64,000 bases of DNA from Alphaproteobacteria bacterium (GTDB lineage: Bacteria; Pseudomonadota; Alphaproteobacteria; Sphingomonadales; Emcibacteraceae): positions 1-64,000 of the forward strand of contig JAGREE010000007.1 in the NCBI GenBank assembly GCA_020446675.1, written 5' to 3'. The notes under the pieces were generated by a model. It was given only the letters and a program-made list of their open reading frames with translations. It did no database searches and was not told where the DNA came from. This document shows, in pieces, positions 35,721 through 44,496 of the stretch (within the stretch, counting starts at the first letter, position 1; every line of letters begins with the position of its first letter). Made by a program: the position numbers and the translations under genes.

Positions 35721-36943
35721 ACAGCCCCTTTTAATGCCCCCAGCAGTTTGTCAATGTCCGCCATATCATTAAAGACCGATGGTGAAATGCGAAAGCGATC
35801 AGGATATAAGGCTATCTGAATATTGGCGGCATCCATCCTTGGTTTTAATATTTTATCGGCACCCGCGAGCGAAACGACAACCATCGGTCCGTCGCTGTCA
35901 TTTGGGGTAATCACATTATATCCCATTTTTGGCAGTTCCGTCTTTAAATGATCGGTCATATTTTTTGAATAGGCGTGAATATTTTCAACGCCCATCTCCA
36001 ATATATAGGTAAGGGATTGTTTCAGGATTGCCACTCCGCTGAAGGAACGGGTGCCAATTGCAAAAAGCCCTGAAGCACTCTCTGGAAACCCGTAATTTTC
36101 TTTTGCGTCTTCTGCGGCTTTTCCAGCGCTTGGTGTGTTAAGGCCAAAATATCCGAAATTGGTGCGGGCAAGGTGGTTTTGAGCCTGTTTGCTGGCATAA
36201 ATAAAGCCGGTACCAAAGTCCCCCATCAACCATTTGTAACTTGAACAGGCAGCAAAATCGATGCCGCAATCCTTTACATCAATGGGAACAGTGCCAGCCG
36301 CCTGTACCATATCGGCATATACAAGCGTTCCGTTTTTATGGGCGATTTCACAGACGGCTTTAAGGTCATGTTTAAAGCCTGTCTCCATGGCAACCAGTGA
36401 CAAAGCAATCAGTTTGGTATTGGGCCTTAAGGCATTTTTGATGTCACTCAGGTCAATGCGGTTATTTCTCCCTTCAATGCGGGTGACATCCATGCCGTTA
36501 TGGGCCATCCAGTCATACATGATGAGCGAAGGGTGAAAATGAAACTCGTCGGTAATGATATGTCCACCACTTTCGGGGAATCCAAGTCCCCGGACGATCA
36601 TCTGTTCACCGGCGGATGTGCTTTGAACATAGGCCACTTCATCAAAATCCGCATTTATCATTTTGGCGAAATTTTCAATCGGAATATTGCTGTCATGAAG
36701 TCCCTTTGGCGCTTTTGGATTAAGCCGGCGTTTTGCAAGATATGTTTCCGCCTCTGCGCTGGATTTAAAACTGATCGGATGCTGCGATGCGTTGTTCAGA
36801 TAGGTGAATCCCATTTTTTCAAATGATTCTTTATCCGGAAGTGAAGGGACAGCCGCTGAAACAATATTTGTCTGAGCCAGTGCCATGCTCGCGATCGGTA
36901 ATGCGGCGGTTGTTTTGATAAGACCTCTGCGGGTGATCTTCAT
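35717..36943 (-). CDS. Tat-exported class V aminotransferase-like PLP enzyme
   Basis: 408 residues. The N-terminus MKITRRGLIKTTAALPIAS is a twin-arginine signal ending near ALAQTN, so a folded, PLP-loaded enzyme would be exported. The body is class V fold-type I: FTYLNNASQHPISFKS, the cofactor region VQSTSAGEQMIVRGLG, DMVQAAGTVPIDVKDC, and the Schiff-base lysine in AACSSYKWLMGDFGTGF. Related to isopenicillin-N epimerase-like proteins and to 1880-3058. An exported PLP enzyme suggests conversion of an amino compound in the periplasm, perhaps before uptake by the convergent APC permease. Function is inferred only. Confidence 0.85.
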   Translation of the reverse strand: MKITRRGLIKTTAALPIASMALAQTNIVSAAVPSLPDKESFEKMGFTYLNNASQHPISFKSSAEAETYLAKRRLNPKAPKGLHDSNIPIENFAKMINADFDEVAYVQSTSAGEQMIVRGLGFPESGGHIITDEFHFHPSLIMYDWMAHNGMDVTRIEGRNNRIDLSDIKNALRPNTKLIALSLVAMETGFKHDLKAVCEIAHKNGTLVYADMVQAAGTVPIDVKDCGIDFAACSSYKWLMGDFGTGFIYASKQAQNHLARTNFGYFGLNTPSAGKAAEDAKENYGFPESASGLFAIGTRSFSGVAILKQSLTYILEMGVENIHAYSKNMTDHLKTELPKMGYNVITPNDSDGPMVVVSLAGADKILKPRMDAANIQIALYPDRFRISPSVFNDMADIDKLLGALKGAV

Positions 36944-37091
36944 TTAAGTCTCCTAAAACGAGAATAGTGATATAAAAATCACCATAGCCAATTTATTTTA
37001 AAATGTCACACGGCATGATGATTTCTGTCTGGACTTTGTGACACTATTTCTACAGGATGGCCCGATTATTACGTATGAAGGGAGGAAATTT

Positions 37092-38258
37092 ATGCATCTG
37101 TTAGACAGCCCGATAAGATCTGAAGAGCTGCTTGTAAAGACGTTCGGAATAAAACATCGTTTTTATGCCTCTTCATCAGAACCGCTTTCCCATAAGGAAC
37201 TGATTGAGCTTGCTGAAAAGCATGGGGATCGTGATCTTATCGATCTTTATAATGATCATTCACTTGGATATGCGGAAAATAGCGGCAGCCTTGATTTGCG
37301 AACAGAACTGGCAACCCTTTATGGTCCCGAAATTGACGCCGATAATATTGTTGTCTTTCCGGGTGCACAGACAGGTATGACATTGACGACATTATCGCTC
37401 CTTCGCCCGGGGGATCATTCAATCGTTATAACGCCGAGTTATCAGTCCCTTGAAGAAGGTATAAAAATTGCAGGAAGTGATTTTACGAGAGTGACCCTGA
37501 GCCCAAAAAATAACTGGCAGGTTGATGTGGCCGCGATCGAAGCGGCCATTCGCGGGAACACAAAATATATAGTATTTAATGATCCGCATAACCCGTCAGG
37601 GTCATTGATGAGCGCCCAGACCAAAAAAGAACTTGTTGAATTGGCCGAACGACATAACATCCTGCTTTTTTCTGATGAAGTTTACCGACTGCTTGAGCTT
37701 GCCCCTAAAATGCGGTCGGCGTCAATCGCGGAAATGACAGAAAATGGCATAGCTCTTGGCACAATGGCCAAGCCTTTTGGCGCTGGGGGGACCTGTATTG
37801 GCTGGGTTGCCTGTCAGGATAAAGACATCATTGAAAAATTGCGAAAAGCGCAGCATATTTTCGCGGTTTGTTTTGCCCGTGCCGGTGAAATACAGGCCAT
37901 GATGGTTCTTCGCGTTCGCGAGAGTATCGTTGAAAAAAATATGAATATAATCAAAGAAAACCTGGCACTGCTGGAAGATTTTTTTGCGAAAAATGGCGAC
38001 CTTTTTGAATGGATGCCGCCACAGGCTGGTGGAACAGGGTTTGTGAAATTCAAAGGGCCGCTGACGTCCGATCAACTGGCCAAAGAATTGCTGGAGCAGG
38101 AGATATTGGTTTTCCCGTCATCCATTTTTGATTGTGAGGATGAACTTAAACAATATTTCCGTATTGGCTTCAGCAGACGCACTATGCCCGCCGCGTTGGA
38201 CGCTTTTAAGGAATTCGTTGATGAACGAAGGGAAAGTTGGGGATTTCCCCGTTCATAA
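37092..38258 (+). CDS. Fold-type I (class I/II) aminotransferase-like enzyme, paralogue 1
   Basis: 388-residue cytoplasmic PLP enzyme. ATG 37092 is chosen because it follows a perfect GGAGGAAATT site; a longer frame to 37038 exists. Cofactor residues are present: Asn163 in NDPHNPSGSL, Asp195/Tyr198 in SDEVYRLLE, Schiff-base Lys227 in GTMAKPFG, and the substrate-carboxylate Arg in FRIGF. After the lysine the usual GLRIGW reads GTCIGW, so the Arg that normally contacts the PLP phosphate is missing. The same loss occurs in the paralogue at 39280. First gene of a three-gene operon with a kinase. Reaction unknown: aminotransferase, lyase or oxidase. Confidence 0.85.
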   Translation: MHLLDSPIRSEELLVKTFGIKHRFYASSSEPLSHKELIELAEKHGDRDLIDLYNDHSLGYAENSGSLDLRTELATLYGPEIDADNIVVFPGAQTGMTLTTLSLLRPGDHSIVITPSYQSLEEGIKIAGSDFTRVTLSPKNNWQVDVAAIEAAIRGNTKYIVFNDPHNPSGSLMSAQTKKELVELAERHNILLFSDEVYRLLELAPKMRSASIAEMTENGIALGTMAKPFGAGGTCIGWVACQDKDIIEKLRKAQHIFAVCFARAGEIQAMMVLRVRESIVEKNMNIIKENLALLEDFFAKNGDLFEWMPPQAGGTGFVKFKGPLTSDQLAKELLEQEILVFPSSIFDCEDELKQYFRIGFSRRTMPAALDAFKEFVDERRESWGFPRS

Positions 38259-38298
38259 ATCATAAATTTTAAGTGAAGTGTTATATTAAAGAAAAATT

Positions 38299-39270
38299 AT
38301 GCAGGATCAGGTTCCCAATTTTAGTAATGAAAAGATCGCAAACATTGCCAAAGAGCTTTATGGTCTGGAAGGTGAGATCAAGGCACTTGTTTCCTTTGAA
38401 GATCAGAATGCCCGGATTAAAACGGCAAATGGTAGGTTTGTCCTAAAAATTGCCAATAAAAGATGGAGCAGGGAATTTCTGCAGATGCAGACGGATGTTC
38501 TGGATCATTTGAAAATGGTGGCCCCGGATATGGCCTTTCCGGAAGCGGTTAAAACCCTGAAAGGTGAAACGATCACCTATATTGATGGTTTTGCAGTTCG
38601 ACTACTGACCTATCTTGAAGGAAATATTCTGGCAAATATGGACAGAAGCCCTGTTCTTTATAAGGATATAGGGCGTTTTCTGGGCCAGTATTCAAAAGCG
38701 ATGGAGAGTTTCCCATATGACGGCACTGACGGGTCGGACAAATACTGGAAGCTGGATAATGTCATCGCCTGCAAAAAATATCTTCCGGAGGTTGATGACC
38801 TTGACGCGAGAGACCGGATTGAACGGCTTTATAGTCATTATGAAAAAAATATTCTGCCACTGCTGCCTGATCTTCGTAAAGCCGTAATTCACAGTGATGC
38901 CAATGAGCAAAATTTTCTGATTAATCCGGAAAGGCCTGAAAAAATAGCGGGGCTGATTGATTTTGGTGAAATGCAATATGCCAGTCAGGTCAATGAGCTT
39001 GCCATAACCCTTGCATACAGTCTTTTAAACGAGGATGATATTGACATGGCCTCTGGTAATATTATTGATGGATATATCGGCGAATTTCCGCTTGAGCCGC
39101 TAGAGCAGGAAATTTTATATGATCTGATGGCCATGCGTCTTGTGACCAATATTACAATGACATCCCATAGTGCAAAAATGTTTCCTGATAATGACTATAT
39201 TTTAATATCACAAAAACCGGCCAGAGAGCTTTTAAAAAAACTGGAAGACGAAAACTATATATTAAGATAG
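38299..39270 (+). CDS. APH-fold kinase, hydroxylysine-kinase-like
   Basis: 323-residue small-molecule kinase of the aminoglycoside phosphotransferase / homoserine kinase fold. Seen: LYGLEGEIKALVSFEDQNARI and RFVLKIAN with the ATP-binding Lys, the catalytic loop AVIHSDANEQNFLI (HxDxxxxN) and the metal-binding DFG in LIDFGEMQYA. The N-terminal pattern resembles hydroxylysine kinases and the kinase part of bacterial kinase-aminotransferase fusions. It lies 40 bp after one PLP-enzyme gene and 9 bp before its paralogue, so all three are one operon. Probably phosphorylates a hydroxyl of an amino acid or amine. Confidence 0.85.
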   Translation: MQDQVPNFSNEKIANIAKELYGLEGEIKALVSFEDQNARIKTANGRFVLKIANKRWSREFLQMQTDVLDHLKMVAPDMAFPEAVKTLKGETITYIDGFAVRLLTYLEGNILANMDRSPVLYKDIGRFLGQYSKAMESFPYDGTDGSDKYWKLDNVIACKKYLPEVDDLDARDRIERLYSHYEKNILPLLPDLRKAVIHSDANEQNFLINPERPEKIAGLIDFGEMQYASQVNELAITLAYSLLNEDDIDMASGNIIDGYIGEFPLEPLEQEILYDLMAMRLVTNITMTSHSAKMFPDNDYILISQKPARELLKKLEDENYILR

Positions 39271-39279
39271 CATTGTACA

Positions 39280-40440
39280 ATGACATATAGAGAACCATGG
39301 TCTAAAAAACATAAAAGGGTGACGGCAAATACACCGTTTAATCTGTCCAATTCCTTTGCCGAGCCACTCACCAGTGACGAGCTGATCAGGCTTTCGCTGG
39401 AGCGTGGAGACAAAGATATTGTTGAGCAATATCAGCATCATATCCTGACTTATACGCCCAATGGCGGCAGCCTTGATCTGCGGGAGGAAATAGCAGGGTT
39501 ATATGGCCCGGCTATAGGTCCGGAAAATATTGTCGTTTTTCCGGGGGCACAGGTGGCATTGCAGACAGCAGCCAATGCAATTGTTGATGAAAATTGCCAT
39601 TCAATTGTTTTTACCCCAGCTTATCAGTCCGTACAGCAGGCCCCCCTTCATGCGGGAAGTGAGATCACAAAAATCAGACTTGATCCGGAGAGTGGATGGC
39701 AGATTGACCCTGATCAGGTGGAAGCGGCAATAAAACCGAATACGAAATATATGGTTTTTAATGAACCCTTTAATCCGGCTGGTACATTGATGAGCCATAA
39801 AAGCCAGGCATGCTTAAAGGATATTGCTGAAAAAAATGGGATTTATATATTATCTGATGAAGTTTACCGATTGCTGGAACATGATGAAAAAGACAGACTG
39901 CCGGCCATGGCGGATTTTTATGATAAGGGCATAAGCGCTGTTACCCTTTCAAAACCATGGGGAGGATGCGGCATTACCATCGGCTGGCTGGCGATGCAGG
40001 ATCTGGACTTAAAACAAAAAATCATTGATACAATGTATTTTGCTACAGCCTGCCCAAGCCGTGCCAGTGAAATTCAGGCAATTATGACGCTTCGGGCAAG
40101 TGATTATATACTCGAACGAAATTTAAAAATTATCAGACATAATGTGGCTCTTCTGGATCAGTTTGTCGAAAAATACCGTGAGTTTTTTGAATGGGTGAGG
40201 CCGGTTGCCGGGGCCATTGCCTATATGAAATTTAAAGGGCCATTAAGTTCCGAAGAACTTGGGGAACAATTGGCTGAGCATGGGATATCAATTAAACCTG
40301 CTTATGTTTTTTCCGATGAAAAATTATATACTGACTATTTTCGAATTGGGTATGGAGAAGCCATCATGCCCAAGGCACTTGATGCGCTCATCCGGTTTGT
40401 CGAGGATCATCAGAAAGAATGGCGAAGCCAGCTTTCATAA
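39280..40440 (+). CDS. Fold-type I (class I/II) aminotransferase-like enzyme, paralogue 2
   Basis: 386 residues, clearly homologous along its length to 37092-38258 (for example NGGSLDLREEIAGLYGP against NSGSLDLRTELATLYGP). Cofactor residues: Asn161 in NEPFNPAGTL, Asp193/Tyr196 in SDEVYRLLE, Schiff-base Lys225 in VTLSKPWG, and Arg in FRIGY. Where most class I enzymes have GLRIGW it has GITIGW, so the phosphate-contacting Arg is again absent. Starts 9 bp after the kinase gene. May form a heterodimer with paralogue 1 or act on the phosphorylated product of the kinase; both ideas are inference. Confidence 0.85.
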   Translation: MTYREPWSKKHKRVTANTPFNLSNSFAEPLTSDELIRLSLERGDKDIVEQYQHHILTYTPNGGSLDLREEIAGLYGPAIGPENIVVFPGAQVALQTAANAIVDENCHSIVFTPAYQSVQQAPLHAGSEITKIRLDPESGWQIDPDQVEAAIKPNTKYMVFNEPFNPAGTLMSHKSQACLKDIAEKNGIYILSDEVYRLLEHDEKDRLPAMADFYDKGISAVTLSKPWGGCGITIGWLAMQDLDLKQKIIDTMYFATACPSRASEIQAIMTLRASDYILERNLKIIRHNVALLDQFVEKYREFFEWVRPVAGAIAYMKFKGPLSSEELGEQLAEHGISIKPAYVFSDEKLYTDYFRIGYGEAIMPKALDALIRFVEDHQKEWRSQLS

Positions 40441-40531
40441 ATTATCCCGCCTTTTTTATTTCATCTAATAATCATGTATGTTATGAAGCGGGTGTTATTG
40501 AAAATCGCTTCGATGAATGTGAGGGTGCCGG

Positions 40532-40966
40532 ATGTCAGATGAAGTTATTGCAATTGCCAGTGATCATGGCGGTTATGATTTAAAAGAAATTCTGAAAACC
40601 GAATTGGAGCATCTGGGTTATGCTATTCTTGATCTTGGCTGTTATAATAAAGACTCGGTGGATTATCCCGATTATGCCGATAAAATGGCGGCAGCACTCC
40701 TTAATAAATCTGCGGAACGCGGTGTCCTTATCTGCGGTTCCGGTATCGGTATCAGCATAGCAGCAAACCGCCATAGGCATGTGCGGGCAGCACTCGTTCA
40801 TGACGGGCTCACTTCGCAACTTTCCAGACATCATAATAATGCCAATGTCATCGTCCTGGGCGGGCGGACGACGGGCGTTGATGTGGCAAAAGACTGTCTT
40901 AAAATATTTCTTGAAACTGATTTTGATGGTGGACGCCATCAACGTCGAATTGAACTTATGTCCTAA
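40532..40966 (+). CDS. rpiB: Ribose-5-phosphate isomerase B
   Basis: Interconverts ribose-5-phosphate and ribulose-5-phosphate in the pentose phosphate pathway, 144 residues. Seen: IASDHGGYDLKE at the start, GCYNKDSVDYPDYA, the active Cys in GVLICGSGIGISIAANR, and HNNANVIVLGGR. First of the conserved run rpiB-glyA-nrdR-rib; glyA begins 28 bp after its stop. Confidence 0.96.
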   Translation: MSDEVIAIASDHGGYDLKEILKTELEHLGYAILDLGCYNKDSVDYPDYADKMAAALLNKSAERGVLICGSGIGISIAANRHRHVRAALVHDGLTSQLSRHHNNANVIVLGGRTTGVDVAKDCLKIFLETDFDGGRHQRRIELMS

Positions 40967-40994
40967 TTTTTTTTATTATTAAAGGCTTTTACAA

Positions 40995-42272
40995 ATGTCA
41001 TCATATTTAGATTCATTTTTTAATGCACCCTTAAGCGAAGCAGACCCTGAAATTCTGGAAAGTATTGATCTGGAAATGGGGCGCCAGCAAAGCCATATTG
41101 AGCTGATTGCCTCTGAAAATATTGTCAGCCGCGCGGTAATGGAAGCGCAGGGCTCAATCATGACCAATAAATATGCGGAAGGATATCCCGGTCGTCGTTA
41201 TTACGGTGGGTGTGAGTATGTTGATATTGCTGAAAGTCTGGCGATTGAGCGGGCCAAAAAACTTTTTAATTGTGAATTTGCCAATGTTCAGCCGCATTCC
41301 GGTGCACAGGCCAATGGCGCAGTGATGTTGGCTCTTGCCAAGCCGGGGGACACCATTCTTGGAATGTCGCTTGATGCCGGTGGGCACTTGACCCACGGTG
41401 CGCCACCGGCACAATCGGGTAAATGGTTTAACGCCATTCAATATGGTGTGCGCCGCGATAATCATCTGATGGATTTGGAACAAATTGAAAGTCTGGCAAA
41501 AGACCATAATCCAAAAATCATCATTGCGGGGGGGTCTGCCTATCCGCGTGAAATTGATTTTAAGAAAATGCGCGAAATTGCTGACAGTGTAGGCGCCTAT
41601 TTAATGGTTGATATGGCTCATTTTGCTGGTCTGGTCGCAGGCGGTGTTCATCCAAGCCCGCTAGAGCATGCCCATGTGGTTACAACCACAACCCATAAAA
41701 CCCTGCGTGGTCCGCGCGGTGGTATGATTCTGAGCAATGATCTGGAAATTGGCAAAAAAATCAACAGTGCGGTTTTCCCCGGTCTTCAGGGCGGTCCGCT
41801 TATGCATGTTATAGCGGCAAAAGCAGTGGCTTTTGGCGAAGCGCTTAAACCGGAATTCAAACAATATGCTGCTCAGGTAAAATCAAATGCCCATGCATTG
41901 GCAGCAAAACTTAAAAAAGGTGGTTGTGATATTGTATCCGGGGGTACTGATACGCATGTAATTCTGGTGGATCTTCGCCCGAAGGGGCTTACAGGACGTG
42001 ATGCCGATAATTCACTGGGCCGCGCCAACATTACCTGTAATAAAAATGGTGTGCCGTTTGATCCGGAAAAACCGATGATTACCTCTGGTATCCGGGTGGG
42101 AACGCCAGCCGGCACAACACGGGGATTTAAAGAAGCAGAATTTGAACTGGTTGGGGATTATATTCTTGAAATTCTTGACGGGCTTGCCAAAAATCCAGAA
42201 GATAACAGCGTGGCAGAAGCCGCTGTAAGGGAAAAAGTAATCGCACTTTGTGACAAATTCCCGATATATTAA
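40995..42272 (+). CDS. glyA: Serine hydroxymethyltransferase
   Basis: PLP enzyme converting serine and THF to glycine and 5,10-methylene-THF, 425 residues. Seen: [61 protein letters not shown] and the Schiff-base lysine in [17 protein letters not shown]. Supplies one-carbon units used by fhs (4743) and glycine for hemA (27203). Cotranscribed with rpiB and nrdR. Confidence 0.98.
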   Translation: MSSYLDSFFNAPLSEADPEILESIDLEMGRQQSHIELIASENIVSRAVMEAQGSIMTNKYAEGYPGRRYYGGCEYVDIAESLAIERAKKLFNCEFANVQPHSGAQANGAVMLALAKPGDTILGMSLDAGGHLTHGAPPAQSGKWFNAIQYGVRRDNHLMDLEQIESLAKDHNPKIIIAGGSAYPREIDFKKMREIADSVGAYLMVDMAHFAGLVAGGVHPSPLEHAHVVTTTTHKTLRGPRGGMILSNDLEIGKKINSAVFPGLQGGPLMHVIAAKAVAFGEALKPEFKQYAAQVKSNAHALAAKLKKGGCDIVSGGTDTHVILVDLRPKGLTGRDADNSLGRANITCNKNGVPFDPEKPMITSGIRVGTPAGTTRGFKEAEFELVGDYILEILDGLAKNPEDNSVAEAAVREKVIALCDKFPIY

Positions 42273-42290
42273 TTTTTTTGAGGAAATGAA

Positions 42291-42752
42291 ATGCGGTGCC
42301 CATTTTGCGGAAATGAAGATACCCAGGTAAAGGACAGTCGGCCAACCGAGGATAATTCTGCGATCAGGCGCCGCCGTTCCTGTGGCGGCTGTGGCGCACG
42401 ATTTACAACATTTGAGCGCGTGCAGCTTAGGGAACTGACCGTGCTTAAAACGTCAGGCAAAAAAGTACCCTTTGATCGTTCCAAGCTGGAGCGATCAGTG
42501 GATATGGCAATCCGAAAACGGCCAGTGGCAGAAGAGCAGGTCGAAAGAATGGTTAGTGGCGTCGTTCGCCAGCTGGAAAGTATGGGTGAAAGTGAAATCC
42601 CCTCAACAACCATTGGGAAATTAATTATGGAAGGATTAAAGCAACTGGATACTGTTGCCTATGTCCGGTTTGCATCGGTTTATAAAAATTTCCGGGAAGC
42701 CAGCGATTTTGAACATTTTGTCAGCGAGATTGCTGATCATGAAGAAAGCTGA
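42291..42752 (+). CDS. nrdR: Transcriptional repressor NrdR
   Basis: Zinc-ribbon plus ATP-cone regulator of ribonucleotide reductase genes, 153 residues. Zinc ribbon: Cys3 and Cys6 (MRCPFCG) with the SCGGCG pair around residue 31-34, then RFTTFERV. The ATP-cone (about 48-138) senses dATP/ATP. It follows glyA by 18 bp, and its last 14 bp overlap ribD, the standard alphaproteobacterial arrangement. Confidence 0.97.
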   Translation: MRCPFCGNEDTQVKDSRPTEDNSAIRRRRSCGGCGARFTTFERVQLRELTVLKTSGKKVPFDRSKLERSVDMAIRKRPVAEEQVERMVSGVVRQLESMGESEIPSTTIGKLIMEGLKQLDTVAYVRFASVYKNFREASDFEHFVSEIADHEES

Positions 42753-43854
42753 AAAATTTTCTGAGCAGGACAAAGCGTATATGAAGATAGCGCTTGACCT
42801 TTCAAGGCGCGGTCTTGGCACCGTTTTTCCAAATCCATCTGTTGGTTGTGTGCTCGTCAGGGATGGCCATATAATTGGTCGTGGCTGGACGGGGGCAGGG
42901 GGTCGTCCGCATGCGGAAAAAAATGCGCTTAAGTTTGCTGGGAATGCAGAAAATTCAACAGCTTATGTTACTCTTGAACCCTGTTCTCATTATGGGAAAA
43001 CCCCACCTTGCGCACAGGCGCTTATAAATGCCAATGTGGCAAAAGTCATTGTTGCAACAAGTGACCCGGACCCCCGGGTAAGCGGCAAGGGGATCAGAAT
43101 GCTTAAGGATGCAGGAATTCAGGTTGAATTCGGGCTGCTGCAGGAAGAAGCGGATTATATCAATCAGGGATTTTTCCAGAAAATTAAAGAAAACAGACCG
43201 CTTATTACCGTAAAGATTGCAAGCACAAAAGATGGTAAAATTGCTAAAGTTGAAGGAGAGCAATATTGGGTGACTGGCCCGCTTTCAAGAAAACGCGGAC
43301 ACCTCTACCGGGCCACTCATGATGCTATTATGGTCGGAATTGGTACTGTAATAAGCGACGATCCTATGCTGAATTGCAGAATTAACGGGCTTGAAAACCG
43401 TTCACCAATAAGGGTGGTTCTTGATAGTCAATTAAGAATAAATCCACAAAGTAAACTTTGTAAATCGGCAATGGATATCCCGCTCTGGATTATGACCACT
43501 GTGTCGAATTCAGAAAAATACACAGAATTGGAAAAACTTGGTGCTAAAATATTCTGCATTAATAAGGATAAAATAGGACAGGTAAATATTGATCAAGTTA
43601 TGGAAGTGCTAAGTGATGAAGGCATTACAAGAATATTGTCAGAGGGAGGAGCCAAACTTAATGCTTCCCTGATCAGGGCAAGTCTGGTAGACCGTCTGCT
43701 ATGGTTTAAATCTGAAGATTCTATTGGTGAAACCGGCGTTGATGCGTTATATGATATTCCCATAGAAAATCTTGGAAAATACCTTAATTTATCGCTCGTG
43801 GATGAAGGTGAGACCCCTCCCGATCATTGGCAGGAATTTAGGATAAAACGTTAG
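42739..43854 (+). CDS. ribD: Bifunctional pyrimidine deaminase/reductase RibD
   Basis: Second and third steps of riboflavin synthesis: deamination then NADPH reduction of the pyrimidine ribosyl phosphate. 371 residues from ATG 42739 ([15 protein letters not shown]), which overlaps the nrdR end and sits correctly before the family start [15 protein letters not shown]. Deaminase zinc site: PHAEKNAL and [15 protein letters not shown]. Reductase domain from about residue 145, with [23 protein letters not shown] and [14 protein letters not shown]. Confidence 0.95.
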   Translation: MKKAEKFSEQDKAYMKIALDLSRRGLGTVFPNPSVGCVLVRDGHIIGRGWTGAGGRPHAEKNALKFAGNAENSTAYVTLEPCSHYGKTPPCAQALINANVAKVIVATSDPDPRVSGKGIRMLKDAGIQVEFGLLQEEADYINQGFFQKIKENRPLITVKIASTKDGKIAKVEGEQYWVTGPLSRKRGHLYRATHDAIMVGIGTVISDDPMLNCRINGLENRSPIRVVLDSQLRINPQSKLCKSAMDIPLWIMTTVSNSEKYTELEKLGAKIFCINKDKIGQVNIDQVMEVLSDEGITRILSEGGAKLNASLIRASLVDRLLWFKSEDSIGETGVDALYDIPIENLGKYLNLSLVDEGETPPDHWQEFRIKR

Positions 43855-43861
43855 GTAAAAA

Positions 43862-44458
43862 ATGTTTACTGGAATAATTACCGATATAGGCAAAGTGACG
43901 GGAATTAAGAAAAACGGTGATACCCGTATTTCAATCAGCACAGCTTATGACACGTCTACGATAGAATTTGGGGCATCCATCGCCTGTTCGGGTGTTTGCC
44001 TGACAGTGGTGGATAAGGGAGATGATTGGTTCAGTGTCGATGTTTCCAACGAGACGCTTTCCTGTACCACCCTTGGCAACTGGACCGTGGGAATTCGTAT
44101 CAACCTGGAGCGCGCTTTGAAAGTTGGTGAAGAACTTGGCGGACATCTTGTTACGGGCCATGTGGACTGCGTAGGAAACGTTATTGCTGTTGAACCAGAA
44201 GGGGACAGTAAGAAATTTACATTCAGTCTTCCGCATAAACTGAAGACTTTTGTCGCGGAAAAAGGATCAGTGACAATCAATGGTGCCTCGTTGACGGTAA
44301 ATAAGGTTACCGATGAAGCGGATCATACCTTGTTTTGTATCAATATCATTCCCCATACCCAGGAAAAAACCACTTTTTCAGAAATTGTACCTGGTGATCA
44401 GGTTAATATCGAGATTGATATCCTTGCACGATATGTTGCGAGAATGCGCGATTTATAA
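43862..44458 (+). CDS. ribE: Riboflavin synthase alpha chain
   Basis: Final step of riboflavin synthesis, dismutation of two dimethyl-ribityllumazines. 198 residues made of two repeated beta-barrel domains: first starts MFTGIITDIGKV with SIACSGVCLTVVD, second has LGGHLVTGHVDCVG and KGSVTINGASLTVN. Begins 7 bp after ribD. Confidence 0.96.
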   Translation: MFTGIITDIGKVTGIKKNGDTRISISTAYDTSTIEFGASIACSGVCLTVVDKGDDWFSVDVSNETLSCTTLGNWTVGIRINLERALKVGEELGGHLVTGHVDCVGNVIAVEPEGDSKKFTFSLPHKLKTFVAEKGSVTINGASLTVNKVTDEADHTLFCINIIPHTQEKTTFSEIVPGDQVNIEIDILARYVARMRDL

Positions 44459-44496
44459 AATATCAGACTTACTAATAAAAAAAATTAGAGAATAAT

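Noticed and set aside
44459-44496. FMN riboswitch before ribBX
   Set aside because: The gap is only 38 bp within an operon; no RFN element is possible there.
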